From Rhea pennata (lineage: Eukaryota > Chordata > Aves > Rheiformes > Rheidae): a DNA stretch of 64,000 nt. Location of the stretch: assembly GCF_028389875.1 (NCBI RefSeq), contig NC_084668.1, positions 23,613,493 to 23,677,492 of the forward strand, read 5' to 3'. Positions 33,341-47,911 of the stretch are shown in pieces. The translations under genes and the position numbers were made by a program. Each line of letters starts with the position of its first letter. Position 1 is the first letter of the stretch. The notes beneath the pieces were generated by a model that saw only the letters and a program-made list of their open reading frames with translations, ran no database searches and was not told where the DNA came from.

Positions 33341-36300
33341 GTATTTTACTTTGTTCTCTGCTTTTTCCCTGTTTCCCTTTCCTTTTAATAAACAGCCATA
33401 TGTTGAAGTGTTAGGTCTCTTTAGGTAACTTCCCTTGAGGCAGACTTGTCGTCTTCCTTACCTATTACGTGATGTTCTTTCATTTTTTATGTAGGTTATA
33501 AAAATAACAATAAAGCATTGCTTCACATACTGATAAAATAACAAGGACTAAACATTCCAGAGCAACAAGCTCAGCCTCTTAACCGGTTACATTAGTGCAG
33601 AGAGGTGCAATGGAAATTTTAAAAATAGGCACTAGCTTTGGAAACAACCACTTCTGCCTTCACAATCTCACAGGATAGTGCACCTTTTTTGGCTGCAAAG
33701 CCTAAAATAATTAAAAAAAATGTTTAAAGGGGAAAGCAAGAAGATAGTAACATAAAACATAGCAGTAGCAGTTGCTCAGTAGCCTGCTCAGGCAGGCTAA
33801 AGGGATCAAAAAAGGCAAAACATTTGTCTAGCCAAAGAATGGCTTTCAGTATACTAAGGATGTGGGAATCTAGCTAACTTGGAAACTTTACCTGCGATAC
33901 CCAAAGTGAAGGCGTAGGTCTCTGCATCTGATACCTTTGGCAGAGGCACCCACTGATCTCTGCTGGCATAAACCAGTTTGTTCTCCTAGCTCTTTGCTAG
34001 TGCAGCTCTTGCATGGCTAATGGCAGAAGCTGGTGAGGGATTTTGGAAACCTGTCTGATGTCTTCTCATATTCCCAGCTTTGTGACTCAAAAAAATTGAG
34101 TGAAAAGTCATGGCTTTCTCTTACCAAGTATAGGCTGGCTAGTCTATGGAGTCCTAAACTTCAGTACGCAGGTAATGTTGGGCTATGCTGTAGAAATACA
34201 CGAGTGGGTCAGCTTCAAATGTAAAGAGAGAAGAGAGCTTTACCCTTAGTTCTCACCCTGTTTGCAAATAAACTAAGCCTGAACTCGCAGATGGGATTAA
34301 AATAAAAACTAGGGGGTGGGGGCAAAGAGGCGGATAATTTGTATGTCTGAGCTCGAAAGTGTGATGGTCGATGCTAGTGGTAGGAGTCCTGAACCTGGGA
34401 GCTGAGGGGAGGATGGGAATCCTGTTACGACTGGTGTTTAGAAGTGGATGTGTGTATTGATTTTATACAGAAACATGTCTAGTGGACAGAGCTACGGTCA
34501 TTTTGAGCAAGATCTGCTGGCTGCTATTTGGTATGCTTCTGGCTAGAATTAAATGTGAGCCCTGGTTGTGAGGATGGCAGGCAGTTCTGTTAGGCTAAAA
34601 AAATAAACCAGAAGTCAGCGTAGGGTGGGGATAGGGTAAGAAGGCATTGCATTTGTCTGCCTTTTACTAGGGGCATGTTGATAGCATTTCTCTGGTTGCT
34701 GATCACTCAAAACTAGAAAAACTTAAATGAGTTGAGCTGTAGATCCTGCTGTGCTGAACCTCGCTCATACAGTCTTTCCCCTGGAGCACGCCTGCAGATA
34801 CAGCTCGTACTTGTACCTACTCCTGAAAATGGAACCCAAATGTTACTAAACTTATACCTTTGTGTTTGGGCTCAACTTAGCTTTATATCATCGTCTCTGT
34901 GTTAATATTGTTGCAGGCAGAGTGAAATAGTGTCCTAGGTGGTGAGAAGAGATGCAAGTAACAGAAGCATATGGTAAGCAGCCTCTTTTTTTTTGATCAT
35001 GTACACAGCAATGAAGCAATCCTACCAGCACCCATTGCTTTGGCCTTGCTTTACTTTCTTTTAAACTAGAATGCCTACACATAAGTGGTATGTCTGTAAA
35101 GTGTTAGGTAATCTGGGTAAGAAACCTCCCACCAATACAAAAATTAATATTGTTCATGCTTTCCGAGAAAGCTCGCTTACATGTCTCCTCCATGAGCGTC
35201 CCAGCAAGCTCCTGTTTAAAAACAAAACAAAGCAACCGTGCGAGAAAGACTATAATGAAGTTTAGAGATATATCAGAGATGCAGGTGGGTTTTTCTATTT
35301 TATTTTTTTATTGCTAAAGTACACACACAAGCCAAATCAGTGTCAGCTATTTTGTTTAGTACCTTGGGGATTTACCATCTCCAGACATACCCTAAGATGC
35401 CGGGTTTGGAGACCTACTTGTGCTACCAGTGTTTTCCTGTACTGTCAGTTGCTCAGTTACTCCATATGCACAAACACAAGTGCTCTTCTTGTCGCCTTAC
35501 GTGCTACTCCTCTCCTGCAGCTTATTAGCAGAATTAAGCAGTAGGAAAGATCCTATTTCCGAGTGCTTTCACGGTGTGGGTTTTTGTTATTGGGTGGAGG
35601 GGGGTTGGTTTCGGTTTGGGATATTTCTTTTTGAGGCTAGTTATAATGTGAATATGACTGATAACAGTGAATCATCAAGAAGAAAAAAAACTTCTGGAAA
35701 TAAGCCAAAGTCAAATTCTTTTCTCGTGCTCTGTTCAATCTGCTTCCTCTTTAAAAGAAAACTTTCACATTAGCAGAAAAATAAATGCTTAGCCAGAGTT
35801 CTTTTTGTGTCCCTTTCAGCAGGGAGAAGGGGATGAGTGTGCCTAGCTCAAGGCCCTGCTGGCTTCCTCCTGCTGTGGAAAGTTAACGCTGAGGGTTTCT
35901 TCTTCCCCCTTTATTTCTGTTTTCATTTAACTCTTAGGAAAATAGTTGTGATATTACAATTTTGGTATTAGAAGCTGAAGGGAAGTGGTTTGCAGAGTAT
36001 CAGTCTGTTAGATGCCATTCTTTTTGTTCCTACGTGTTCTTCCAGTTTCCAAAAGCTCTAGAAATGCAATGTTTACCATCTGATTTTTCAGTCTGGAGGA
36101 AGTGTTATTGATGAGACACACAATTCACCTGATGTCAGGCTTAGCTCACTTGCTAACGGAGCCTGACTGAAATTTAGCCTCTGTTTTTCTCTGTACAGGT
36201 ATCAAGTCACACTTTTGACTTGGAAGGACCCCCAAGGAGATTTGGGTCCTGCCAGATTTTAGGGTTCCCTGCCGTGTATGCGTCAGCCTCACTGGCGTGT

Positions 36301-38395
36301 CCTTGCTCCCCATACAGTGCGCAAGGAGGGATTCCTTACAGCGAGCCTCAGAGATCCCCGTGATAATTGTCCTAGGTAACTGCTACAAGGCACTCAAATT
36401 CTCCCAGTATTTATAAAAACCTAAACCTCTTTCTGCTTCAGTTTCTGAGCAATATTTGGCTGGTGTTTGTGAGGCGTCTAAACAAGGCCAACCTTAGCCT
36501 CAGAAAATACAAGCTGTTGGAGTAGAAGAGAGGTACCTGAGGTGTTGGACCACTGGGCACCATTGCTGCTATTTTTCCCTGTAGTCACACTGAGGTTGGC
36601 AATGCTATGGTTGGCACGTTCCTGGGATGTGGGGCACTAAAAATACGAAAGAAGAAGAGAAGCTGTTTTTGTGCAAGGATCAGTCGGTGAGTGTCACTCA
36701 ATCTTGGCCCATTAGTGAGGCTGGAAAGTTGTGTTTTGTTTGACAGCCTGTCTGGAAGGGCAGGTATTCATGAGCTCCATGTCAACAGAAACCTAGGTAT
36801 TGAGGGGACCTTATGAGAGTAAATGTAAGTGCCATGAAATGTAGATACTATGGAGTGAAGCAGCAGCTGAACGGAGTCTGGAGGGTCTGTGTGCTGCGTA
36901 GGTATCTTACAGCAATGTAGAGAATCCTGAAGCCCTCGGGTGCATCGAATGCTAAGGTCCTGCGCAGAGTTAACCGCCTGCAGTTGATTTGGAGGTAACG
37001 TGTAAAGCTGCATGCTGATGATGGTCAGTGAGGCTGTTCTGATGACAGTGATAAATCAGTAACTGCACCGTACTCATTCCAGTGAAATCTGGTGGACGCC
37101 AGATCAGAGTATGGCCACAGTGAAGAAACTGAGTAGAAGGGATGAGCTAACCATCTCAGGACTCCCCTTAAGTGAAACAACCGAGGGAGAAGATAAACAG
37201 CTCATTCAAGAGTGTCCATTAAAAAGAGCAAGAAATCTTTTGAGGCATACCAGTTGCCCTAAGTGACCCTGGGTTTACCCACAGACTTTTCTCCCCTTTT
37301 CTGTATGAAAGACTTGTTTAGACTGCACAGTGCTATTTGTTGATGTAGATAAATTCTTTTTTTTAAAAAAATTATTTAAGTAGTGGTGGAGCTATGGAAT
37401 ATAACATGGTGCCATATAGCTGGATATAGCTGGAGGTACAGGAAACATTCTCAGATAATAGAAATTTCAATGTTTTTTGTCCTGGTGTAGAACTCCTCTG
37501 ATGTATATCTGCAGACATTGCCAATGCATGCCTTTTCTGCAGTTCATAGAGGTATATGTGTTAAAAACTGGAATTGCTGAAACTGGCATAAATGATGCTA
37601 GAGAGTAAAGATAATTTTCAGCCTTGATTTGTATTACAGTTTTGCATTTCGGCACACTATGTATTTCTGCATTTTTCCTAAACCTATTAGAAGACTGTTT
37701 CATGTGATAAATTGCATCTAAAAGCATATGAACATATTGCATCACTGTTTGCCCATATGTGTTAGCTTTCTGAAATAGAATGCTTTGTTGCATCCTATTA
37801 GTACAGCCTAAATATTTTTGTATTGCTGTTTTACAAGCAAAGCAAAAAGACCCCTGAAACCAGGCTGCCTTTGTGAGGGCTAGGAGAGAGAGACACAAAC
37901 ATTGGAGCACTCTTTCTTGACCTCCAAATAAGCCTTTATCTTCACTAATGTGCATTATTTTATGTTTTGCAACAGATACCCAATCTCTGTTTTGCCATCT
38001 GCTCCATGGCAATTGACACTTCAGAGGGCTGGCTATTACTGACTAGCCATGGATAGGAATACAGTAAATTCTTTACAAAATAAAAATCAATACTCACTCA
38101 CATACTGCGTATTGAAGAAAATAATTGTTTATGGCACTCAGCTTAAGCTGTTCTGGTAATCACGTCGAAAAATACAATATTTATTCATTAGATCAAATTT
38201 AATGAGGCCTCCTGGCAGTAATTATAAAAATTACTGTAGCAGTAAATTACTAATGAGTTGTGATGTGCTTCCTACCTGTGAGGAAGGACTGGGGGATGAA
38301 AATCCTGATATCCAGACAACACTAGGGAGGGTAAGATCTTGAGGCCAGGAGTCAAGCTCACGGCAGTGCAGAAGTTGTTCACTGCACCTGAATGG

Positions 38396-38396
<1 letters not shown>

Positions 38397-38452
<56 letters not shown>
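38397..38452 (+). repeat. A26 followed by (GA)n
   Basis: Twenty-six A run directly into about 28 bases of GA repeats. It may be the tail of an old retroposed copy, but no element body was recognised beside it. Confidence 0.9.
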
Positions 38453-41400
38453 AGAAAGAAGAAAAAGGCAGAAAAAGATTCACAACCAAGCAGCTTCAAA
38501 GGGTCGCTTTAAAGAGATATTAAACTCTAGATTCATTTCCAAACCAACAGGCATAGGCAAGGGAACAACATTATCAATGGGAGACAGAGACTCCTTTGCC
38601 ACTTGTACATTATCTTGTCTATAAAATCAGCTGAGGTGACCTAATTTGCAGTAACAGATCTTGGCCTAGGAACAACTTCTTGCTTTCTTGTTGTTATAAA
38701 GTTTCATGCAAAATACAGACAGGAGGGCGATGTTTTATTAGTGCCCTTAAATCTTACAGAACAGTCACCTAAGATGTGGAGCTGAGACGAAGGTTGAAAT
38801 CCCCCACCAGCTTGCTTTGATGCAGGGAGTTTGACCCAGATTTCTTTCTTCTTCTGAGACAAAGCTTTAAGGAATGCAGAGGCTTGTGGGTAGCAAATGG
38901 TCCACAGTTCGAATAACACCAAGGCATAAAGGTGTAAAAGTGGTGTCACTTCTATAAAATGTCCAGGCTCCTGCTGAGTCCGCGGTGCTGCAGCAACAGC
39001 ACAGCCTGGCTAGCAAAAGGGGTTCTGCTGTATGTGAAAATTAAAGCACAAGTGAATTGGTGTGTAATTATTTATCTTTTCTGTGGCGTGCAAAGGCACT
39101 GCAGATTTGGCAAGTGGTCCTCTGTATTGCAAAGCAGTGAACAGGCTAGCATTTAGCAAATTTCTATTTCCAAAGATTGGTCCCGGGTACAACATCTGCC
39201 CTATGCCAAGTAGAGAAGGGCTGTGAATTTTAATCTCTCATAACACATACACTGCTTGGAGAGGCACAGGGAAATCTAATGCAGTCTGTTTCCTCCTTAT
39301 GCTGGTGTGTTGTCCAAAAAGGGACTTCTGGGCACAGATACCTCCACAAGCTCACACATGTAGTGAAGCCAAGGTGGAGAGAAGCATGTCCGTGCAACCA
39401 AGAGTTGTTATGTTCCAAATCCCCGGAAAAGAGCAGAAATGTAGGTCCCTCACACTGTCGTAACCCGCTGCCAGCTCCTGCACAGCGTGTGCTGCATTTG
39501 GTGGAGCTGCGAATTCCTCGGGCTGAAAGGGCCCTGAGAGCCAGGTGCTGCAGTACCGAGCCCAAGACCCCCTTGTGGCATTAGCCCTGAGTGTAAATGC
39601 ATGGAAAAACATACACAGTCGGAGCTTATAACACTTTGGAAGAGCTGGGAAATTAATAGCAGGTGGGTCAACACACAGCAGGAGTCTTCTGCAGTTTCCA
39701 TAGTTTCAGGAAAACAGATACATCTTCAATGCCCCCCCCCCGAAAAAGCAATGGTTTGCAGCAATTTAATTAATTCATATTAGCTAGCATATTGATATTA
39801 AATTAAGGCAAGGAGAGTTCTTGCCATGATGCAATTACAAAAGGTCAGTATCTCGCTGCTAACCAGAAATTAACCTTATCTAACTGCATCACCACAAAAA
39901 CCACAGAGTCTAGGCTGCACTATAATGTCACCATGATAGAGCTAATGCAGTCACGCTGCAGAGGAAAACCATCTGGTTTTGGCTGTGAAGGAGATATTTT
40001 GGCTGCTGAAGTGCTCGGTTCTTTTCCGAGCATTGCCACACATTGCCTCAATGACCTCAGGGAATTCAGTCTCTCCGTGTTTCCCTTTTTAAAGCACGGA
40101 AATCCTCTCCAGGCTTTCCCTTGCTGTCTGGTCCTGTCTGGAAGATTAAAATTTGTGTTTTTTTATTATTAGCTAAACTGAATTTGGCAATGGACAGATG
40201 TTCACTTTGCATACAGCTGTGCTGGCTGAAGATGCATTCTTCTATTTCTTTCTGGAGCTGTTGTGAGGCTAAATTAACATCGACAGAAAATTCTGAATTT
40301 TTCAGATAGAAAACACTTTAGCAATAGGAGACACCGTGGCTTAGATTTTCAGAGCTGCCATCAGCCACATCTACAGCTGAAATCCGTGGAAGCTGTGGGC
40401 TGAAAAGACAAAGCCCTGAACTGTAACAGTTTACACGAATGTGGGAGTAGTTCCTGGGTGGCACAGGGATTCGAACGGCTCTACCTGCAAACCTCTCAGG
40501 TAAACACCAAAGGCAGACTGGGTGCAATGATCTATTTTTTCTCTGTGTGCTTTTCTTTAAATGGTGACAGCCAAGTCTGAGGACTTAGCCCAGAAGTCTA
40601 TGAGCTTTCACCTCAGGCTGGCTGACTACTGTCTCACGGTGCAAAGTATGTTTTTAGTAATATTGTGAACTCTTACAGAATCTGTCAGTGGCAAAATAGA
40701 AGCACTTTACCTAGTATTCTTGTTCTGTATCGGTGAAATTAATTTAATGGGGGGGATACTATGGAAATAAACCTAAATACTAAATAATAATGATGAAGCT
40801 TTTAAGAGAGAACGTCTCACAATCTGACATAAGTAGTAAGATTGTTGCTGTGCATTATTACTATAATTAAATTACATTATACTATTGCATTAAACTAATC
40901 CGTCAGTAATACTGTACTTAGCAGTAAGATTTTTGTCACATAAACATTATGAGCCTTTAAACTTCTGCATTTTGTGGTGCAAAATGCATTGAAAATAGAG
41001 AAATTGGAGCAGCAGAATATAATATGAAAACCTATAGCAATAGAAAAAGGCCAGGTGGTTCAACATGCCAGTCCTTTTAAAGCGGGTAAGTTAAGACTGC
41101 CAGAATGCATTTCCCGAATGGCCGGAACATGAGACGTATGTGTGAGGTGCCTGCTATTGCCTGGAAAATACTAGATGCCAATATAAAAACTATCTATCTT
41201 TTCAGCTTTTTCCTGAACTTCGGAGCATGTAAAGTTAAATCAGAAGCAGCTCATAGTAAACTGTTAAGAAAAACATGTAAATAACTGAAACAAAGCTGCA
41301 ATCATTTCTCTGAACAGAGTCAGAGAAAGGAGGCTCCAGACCACTCGGACGACGATCAGCAGAACAGGGCAGCTGATCAGAGAGATGCCGCCCGCAGAAC

Positions 41401-43842
41401 AGCGTGCACCCACGAAGCAGGTTAATATTTTTCAGACTGCAGCCTTCACACCCATCACGACAGATCAGACCAGCGTGCAGACCGGTTCAGATCTTGCTGG
41501 TGATTGCTCTCACAGCCTGGTAAGCTCACAGGCATTTTGTCTGGTGTTAGAGCTCTTTCAGATGGGTTACTGCAGCATTCACCCACGCTCCATTGACAGC
41601 TTTCCCTTCCCGATTTTTGCAAAATAGAGACCTTCTTAATTGCTCATTTTTGTTATCAGAAACAAACAACTATTTGGATTTTATCGAAAATTATCAAGAA
41701 AAAAGACCAAGCAGATTTCCTTGCCTTTGCTTTCCTATTCTACAGATCGCACACAAACACATAGTAAATTTACGGCGTGCCACACTACTGTGACTGTAAC
41801 CACAGCACTTGCAGAGCTTCTTGCACTTGCCACAGCCTTTAAGAGCACACTGTACCGTCCTGGGCTGCAGTGCTCGTGGGCTAACTGCGCACACAATATA
41901 CCCGGACAGCCGAGCTAATCATTAAAGATTCAGATTTTGTATCGGGTCCTCTTCTAGCTCCTTGAGCTAGGAGGAGAATGGAAACATTATGAAACTTTAT
42001 TAAGCCTTTTCAGACCTCCACCCCTTGCCTCTGGTGGACTCAGGAGTGGGACGTAGCCTTTACGGGGAGACTGTCATCCATAATACATATTTATGCTGTG
42101 TCTGTAGAGCATAAGAATGCTCTCAGAAAAATTTAGGCGAGGCTGTAATAATACTTTACACTTCTTTGTTGCCTTTCATCTGAGGATTTCATTGTGCCTT
42201 TAAAAGCTTTCATTAACTAAAATTCACAGCCCCATTGTGCAGTAACTGTGCATTAACACCTCCACCCTATGTAAAATACAGCTCAGAGAAGCAAGGGTTG
42301 GTGTAAGTGGCTTAAAAAGCTGGAAAGAATAGGGGGAAAAAAACCTGGAAATGATTATTCCCTCATCTATGTGCTAACCCTGCTTTTTCCATCTAAAATG
42401 TCTTAGACTCGGCTTGATGCTCTAACTGCATTTTGCTGCATTTTTGAATGCTGATGTGTGCCAAATTTAGCATTGTTTCAAAATTCTCAAGACATTAATT
42501 TCCAAATTCATTTATTATCTGCTGGAAATCTATCCTTTGATAACTGGATGCAGATGTAGCAGTAAGAGTGTTATAATTGCCTACGGAGCTAGGTACGCAT
42601 TTTTACTATTGTCAGGCTACAGGGTCTAGTTTCCCCAGGATGTGTGTGACTTGTGAATGCCGGTTACACACATTCCTGAGAAGAGAATATGCCCCTAAAG
42701 CTACAACGTCCTTCGTGCATAGCCTCCAATTCTCTACAAAGCTTACATCTCACAGGATTCAACAGTATTGGTTCTTTGGGGATCAATGAGAAGCTCACCA
42801 CCCATCTCCAGTATCTCTGAATTACAGAGCAGAACCAGATCAAACACAGAAGAGTTCCCTCATTTATCCTGCCTCTGTAATACATCAGAGTGTGTGCTGC
42901 ATTCATTTTGTGTAGGCGGGCTGCTGTCTAATGTACTCTGTGAACATATTTATAAAGGATTAACTTGTGCCTGGTATTCCCAAAAACTGATTTAGTCAAA
43001 AATACATATTTTATTCTACTTGTCTCAACCATACAAATCATTCATGTTTAGCTTTGATATTAGTCATTTTTTTTTGCTGGGCTGTAATATACTGCACATT
43101 ATCAGCAGTCCTGCTATGTATGACAGCCTTTTTTTTCCCTAGCCAATACTTCTCAGCACATTATATGATCTGTGTCTTAGAATTTTAACCTACAGTGAAA
43201 GTGTTCGCTAATAGGATGTACTGCTTAGCAAATACTTGAACCCTGAGGATTTGCTCAACGAGTGCTATGACTTTACAAGTGTTTAGAAGCACACTGGAAC
43301 TAGAAGGTCATGAATCACAGGCCCAGGCAGGCCCGAGGTGCATCGTGTCCCCAGGGTGCTGTGCGTGAGCACACATCCTCTTACCCTAGAACAGGCACCT
43401 GCCGTTCTAGAAGTCATCCAGGAATATAAAACTCCTGGGCTGAAAACAATTGCAGCCATTCCCCACTCCCCCCAAAGTTAAATGCATATGTTTTAAAATA
43501 ATTACCTTGACACGGGTGATTTTTAACTATTTGTCTCAGATAGGAGAATGATTAAAAGGCAATACAAATGAACAGCTTGGCTAATGGAGAATCCCGACCC
43601 TCTTCTACAGTATATGAAGAAAAGCCCGAAACAGTAATGGCAGTTTGAGAAGCTGCTAACTAGGAACTTGGGATAAAACTGAAGGAGGGCCAAACCTCCG
43701 ATTAAGAACTAGGGGTAATTTACTGAAGATGAGAGCTGCAGAGAAGATGATCAAAGAACGCAGTGGAAAACCAATTACCTTAGAGGTATGGCAGCCAGCC
43801 ATCAGGTTGCCTACTCATCTGAATTTTCAGCCTGGGATTCAC

Positions 43843-43868
43843 TTTTTTTTTTTTTTTTTTTTTTTTTT
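43843..43868 (+). repeat. Run of 26 T
   Basis: Uninterrupted T run; on the minus strand it could be a poly(A) tail of a retroposed sequence, but no body was identified. Confidence 0.95.
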
Positions 43869-45672
43869 GAACCTTGTATCAGCCTATGGTGTGAAAAAGA
43901 TTATATAGTTTTGTCTTCAATATCTTATGCCTTGTAGTAAAAATGAATACTGGTAACTGATGATATTTTTGCCACTTATATGATTGCCTTTGAATTCAAG
44001 GAGTTCAGCCCGTTTGAATTCTGTTCTTGATACCATGGTTTTCATGTAATCTGTGTCAGGTATTATTTGTTCTACCATCAGTCCATCTTATCTGGGCAAG
44101 AGAAAACACAGATACCAGTGTGTGGACGTGGGGGAAGGAGGCTTCTCCTCAACAGCCCATCAAGCAATTTTTATAGTTCATTTTCTTCCCCGTTGTTCGA
44201 ATACCAGCTCAGAAGCTCACAAATGTTTCTTTTCCGTGCCAAGACAGTGGTACTTTTGCCCTGGCACACAGTTATATCCTCCCCCCCCCTTTTTCTTGTG
44301 TTTTGAGTGCAGCTGAACAGCAAATTCCTCTCTGTTTAGCAAGCAACTTCCTCATAATCAGTTCTCTCCACACCAAAGTATCTTTTCCGATTGCAGCGCG
44401 GCTCTGCAGTTGTGTTTGTTAGTTAAGTCCCATACGCAAACGGCAGCAAGTGCAGCGAAGCGGCGTGCTCGTGGGCCCGGTACAGCAGCCCCGCGCCGGC
44501 CCTGGGGCGCTGGGGCCCGTCTGTCTCCCGGAGCCCCACTCTGAGCGGACACCAGCACGGTGGCAAGCCAGCATTTAGGAAGCAAGGGTGGCTCTTCCAC
44601 AAGAAAACTCACCTCTTTTATGCCAATCCACATACATCAGGCAGGGTACTCACAGACACGTCCATGCAAGTTTTGTCCTCCTCTCTGAAACCCAGATCAT
44701 TTCAAGCTGTACAGTTTTCTTTAGCTCCCTGTTTCTGACCAGCTTAGGTCCTAGAAGCTGTAGGCAGCTGTTGGCTCATCGGAGGCCGCAGGGGGACCTG
44801 GACAGACGGACCGACAGTAGATTGATTTGTGCATGCATGCTCTGGAGTTCGTTTCCTCCCAGTTAGCCTGAGATGTTAAAACAACCATTTCAGTGACTTC
44901 TTGGCTTGCTTCACAGGAAAAGAAAGCTCGGTCTTTGCTGCTGTTGGAAGAGAGGTTGCTGCAAGGCTGCGCTCCCCCTTGCCTGATGGGCACCACACAG
45001 CGCGTTTCATCTCCGAGTGCCGCTGGCCCCCTCCGGCCCAGCCCACCCCTCCTCGCGATGATGCTCCGTGCTTTCTCCAGCCCGATCCCACTCCCTTTTG
45101 TTCCTCCTTCCCGGCAGTTAACGTCTCCCCACCTTACAAGTCAGCAGCTGATTCTGTCAGTTAAAAACCCCAAATAACAAACCCTCCTACCCTAATGGCC
45201 TTTGCTTTCAAGCATGTATTTTTCCAGCCCACGAGGCAGTCAGTGCTGTAACCTTGAGCTTCCATGAAACAGCTTCTAAGCTGGTATCTGTGTATTTTGA
45301 ATATCTTCCAAACAGTGAGCAACCGTCCCTCGTTCAACAGCTCCTACGTTTCTCGGCTTCCTGCCTCCTCCCCCTCTGCCCTCTGCTCCTTCCAAGCGCT
45401 GGCGTGTCCTCCCCTCGGCACGTAGTATCTCCAGCACCGTGGCTGCCGCCTCCGCCTGCTCCGGGCATCGCCTGACCATGCAGCAACACCCCGGGGCCCA
45501 ACCCTGTTTGCCTCCGTTCACATGTCCCACCACCAGTTGCTTGAAGATTTCTAGAAAGCAGTATGACCAGGGACACCAGCTTCCACTCTTTCTCTTCCAT
45601 GCACACTCTTCTTCTGTATCTGTTGGATTTTCCTCTGCATTTCTGTGGCCTGAGGATAAAAGCATCAGTGTC

Positions 45673-45693
45673 TTTTTTTTTTTTTTTTTTTTT
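45673..45693 (+). repeat. Run of 21 T
   Basis: Uninterrupted T run in a pyrimidine-rich area. No associated element was recognised. Confidence 0.95.
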
Positions 45694-47886
45694 CCTCCCT
45701 TTCTCCCCATTTAACATTACTGGCATCATGTCTCCACCTTTTCAGCTGCCGAGGTTGCCTTTTCTGGTGCTATTCAGTGCTGCTTCCTAACAGGCTGCTA
45801 TTAAGAAATGCCAGGCACATCTTCTGCCCTGGGGATAGTTGGCTGTCTCTGACCCAGAGACAGGAGACCACTGGCTCCGGGGCAAGGGAATGAATCTAAG
45901 CCTGCTACACAGAAATGCGAAGCACTGGCATGGCACATAGAGCCGGCTTGTAAAGGGAAGCATTAACAGAATTCCCGATCGTTTCAGAGACCTAGAAAAG
46001 GATCTCGAGGACAAGCTGAAGATCTGATTATTAGGTGGTCTGACATCATTAGCTCCTTCATTTAATTACTCACGTTTGCTGTTTCTGGGACACATCTGCT
46101 GAACACAATGCTTAAACTGTGCATTTATTCAGATTTTTTTCCCCCCTTTGCCTCCTCACACCATCTTGCCCTGCTTTGAAATGACATCTGCTTAGAAATG
46201 AAAGGTTTTTATCTGATGTCTCAGCTGGTGGCATGTCAGGTAGAGATGTAACAGAGACAGTGAGATTTCAAAAACAGGGAGGATAAGACTCTCCGGATGC
46301 CTGAGGCCTTCTCTTGCTTTGCAGTGTGTGTAACAGGGAGCTACAGAGTGAGGACATCCTTCACTGCAGGAAGCTCACAGCTCTGCTACTGACAATGATT
46401 ACTGCAGGCTTTTTAGAGGTGACCGTGATCCAAGTTTTGTTTTCAGTCTCTGTTGTATTTCTGACCTCCCAGACCCATGGGACTGATAGCCACGCAGAAT
46501 TGGCCAGTCTGCTAGCAGTAGGTAACCTCGGTGGTAGCCTCACCACAGACCTCCCCTGAGTGTGCTCCGCATCCCTCCCCATGCCCACTCTGCTCCAGCA
46601 GAGAGGCTGTCCTGGAGGCCAGCTGCATAGCCAGCATCTCCTGGCAATGCTTTTGCTGCCCAGTGGCTCACTGCATTTTGCACCTGATGGCAAAAGGTAG
46701 TATCTCACCTCAAATCCTTCTAGCTGCCAGATAGGTTTTCTACAGTTAGTTCTCCAAACACGAATACAAGGTCCAGCTTGACTCCCCTATACATTTTTTT
46801 AAAGAAAGCAGCTGTGTTGTGCTTCATGAAAACAGCTTGTAATTTAGCATTACTGCATTATATCCCCTAGGCAACGCTTTCTATCTTCAGGACATGTATT
46901 TATCTCGGACTTCACAGAAGCTCTGTGGAGCTTTAGTTTTCCATCAAGAGAAGCTAAAAGAGCATCTTATTCTGTAAGGCTCTGATTGACCACAGTGTAC
47001 CTCTGGTGCTTCACTCAAGGTCTCTGCTGAACAAGATTTCTTCTTCCTCTCTTGAGCTCTCAGGATCATGCAGGCATGCTTTGCTTTCTTTGTCTTCTGC
47101 TAGACAGGGCTTTCCTGTCCTTTGGTCGGCCTTAGTACCGCTTTCAGACAGTGGTTCGTTGCCTCACTCGGGAAGCTCCTGGGGTGAACTGGAGAGAGGT
47201 CAGTAAATATATAACTTGCCAGCATTGGGTGGCTTTCCATGTTTTGTTCTGGCTTTCACTTTTGGTATTGCAGGATACCCATGGAAGATAGATGGACACG
47301 TCTTATAGTGAGCTCAGTTAAGACAAACAGAGCATGATGGCTCCACTACTTGCTCTGAAACTTCTCTTGAAGTTTGTAATGCAAAATGCTTTGTATTTGC
47401 TGCTCGTGCTCATGACCGTTTCACCCAACAGGAGCTCAGACCAGTATGCTTTTATTGTTACAAATTCTGATCCCGAAAGCACAAGAATCTGAGCTTAGTC
47501 TTTTGAAGGAGGAGATACAGTGTGCTACAGCACTTGCCAAACCAACTTCATCAGCACACACAGCTTGAGAACAAGCAAGCAAGCAAACAAGCAAGAACTG
47601 GAAATTCAAATATTAGAGAAATCCTTCAAAGTCTGCAGTCATTGGCAAGATAAATGCAAAGCTCTTTTTGCTTTTCATAGCACCGGTAATATCAGTTTAT
47701 GATTAAAAAGCTATTCTGAATTACACAAGAAGGTATTTGCCAAAAAAAATCTTTAGTTCCTATTCTATCTTTTATGATGGACAAGAAGCGCTATCCATAC
47801 TGATTGACTGTTGGCATGCGACTTACCACTGAGCAACTGTATGTTGATGGATAAGTCAGTCTCATCCAAGTGTCACGAAGATTATC

Positions 47887-47911
47887 AAAAAAAAAAAAAA
47901 AAAAAAAAAAA
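47887..47911 (+). repeat. Run of 25 A
   Basis: Uninterrupted A run. No target-site duplication or element body could be assigned. Confidence 0.95.
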
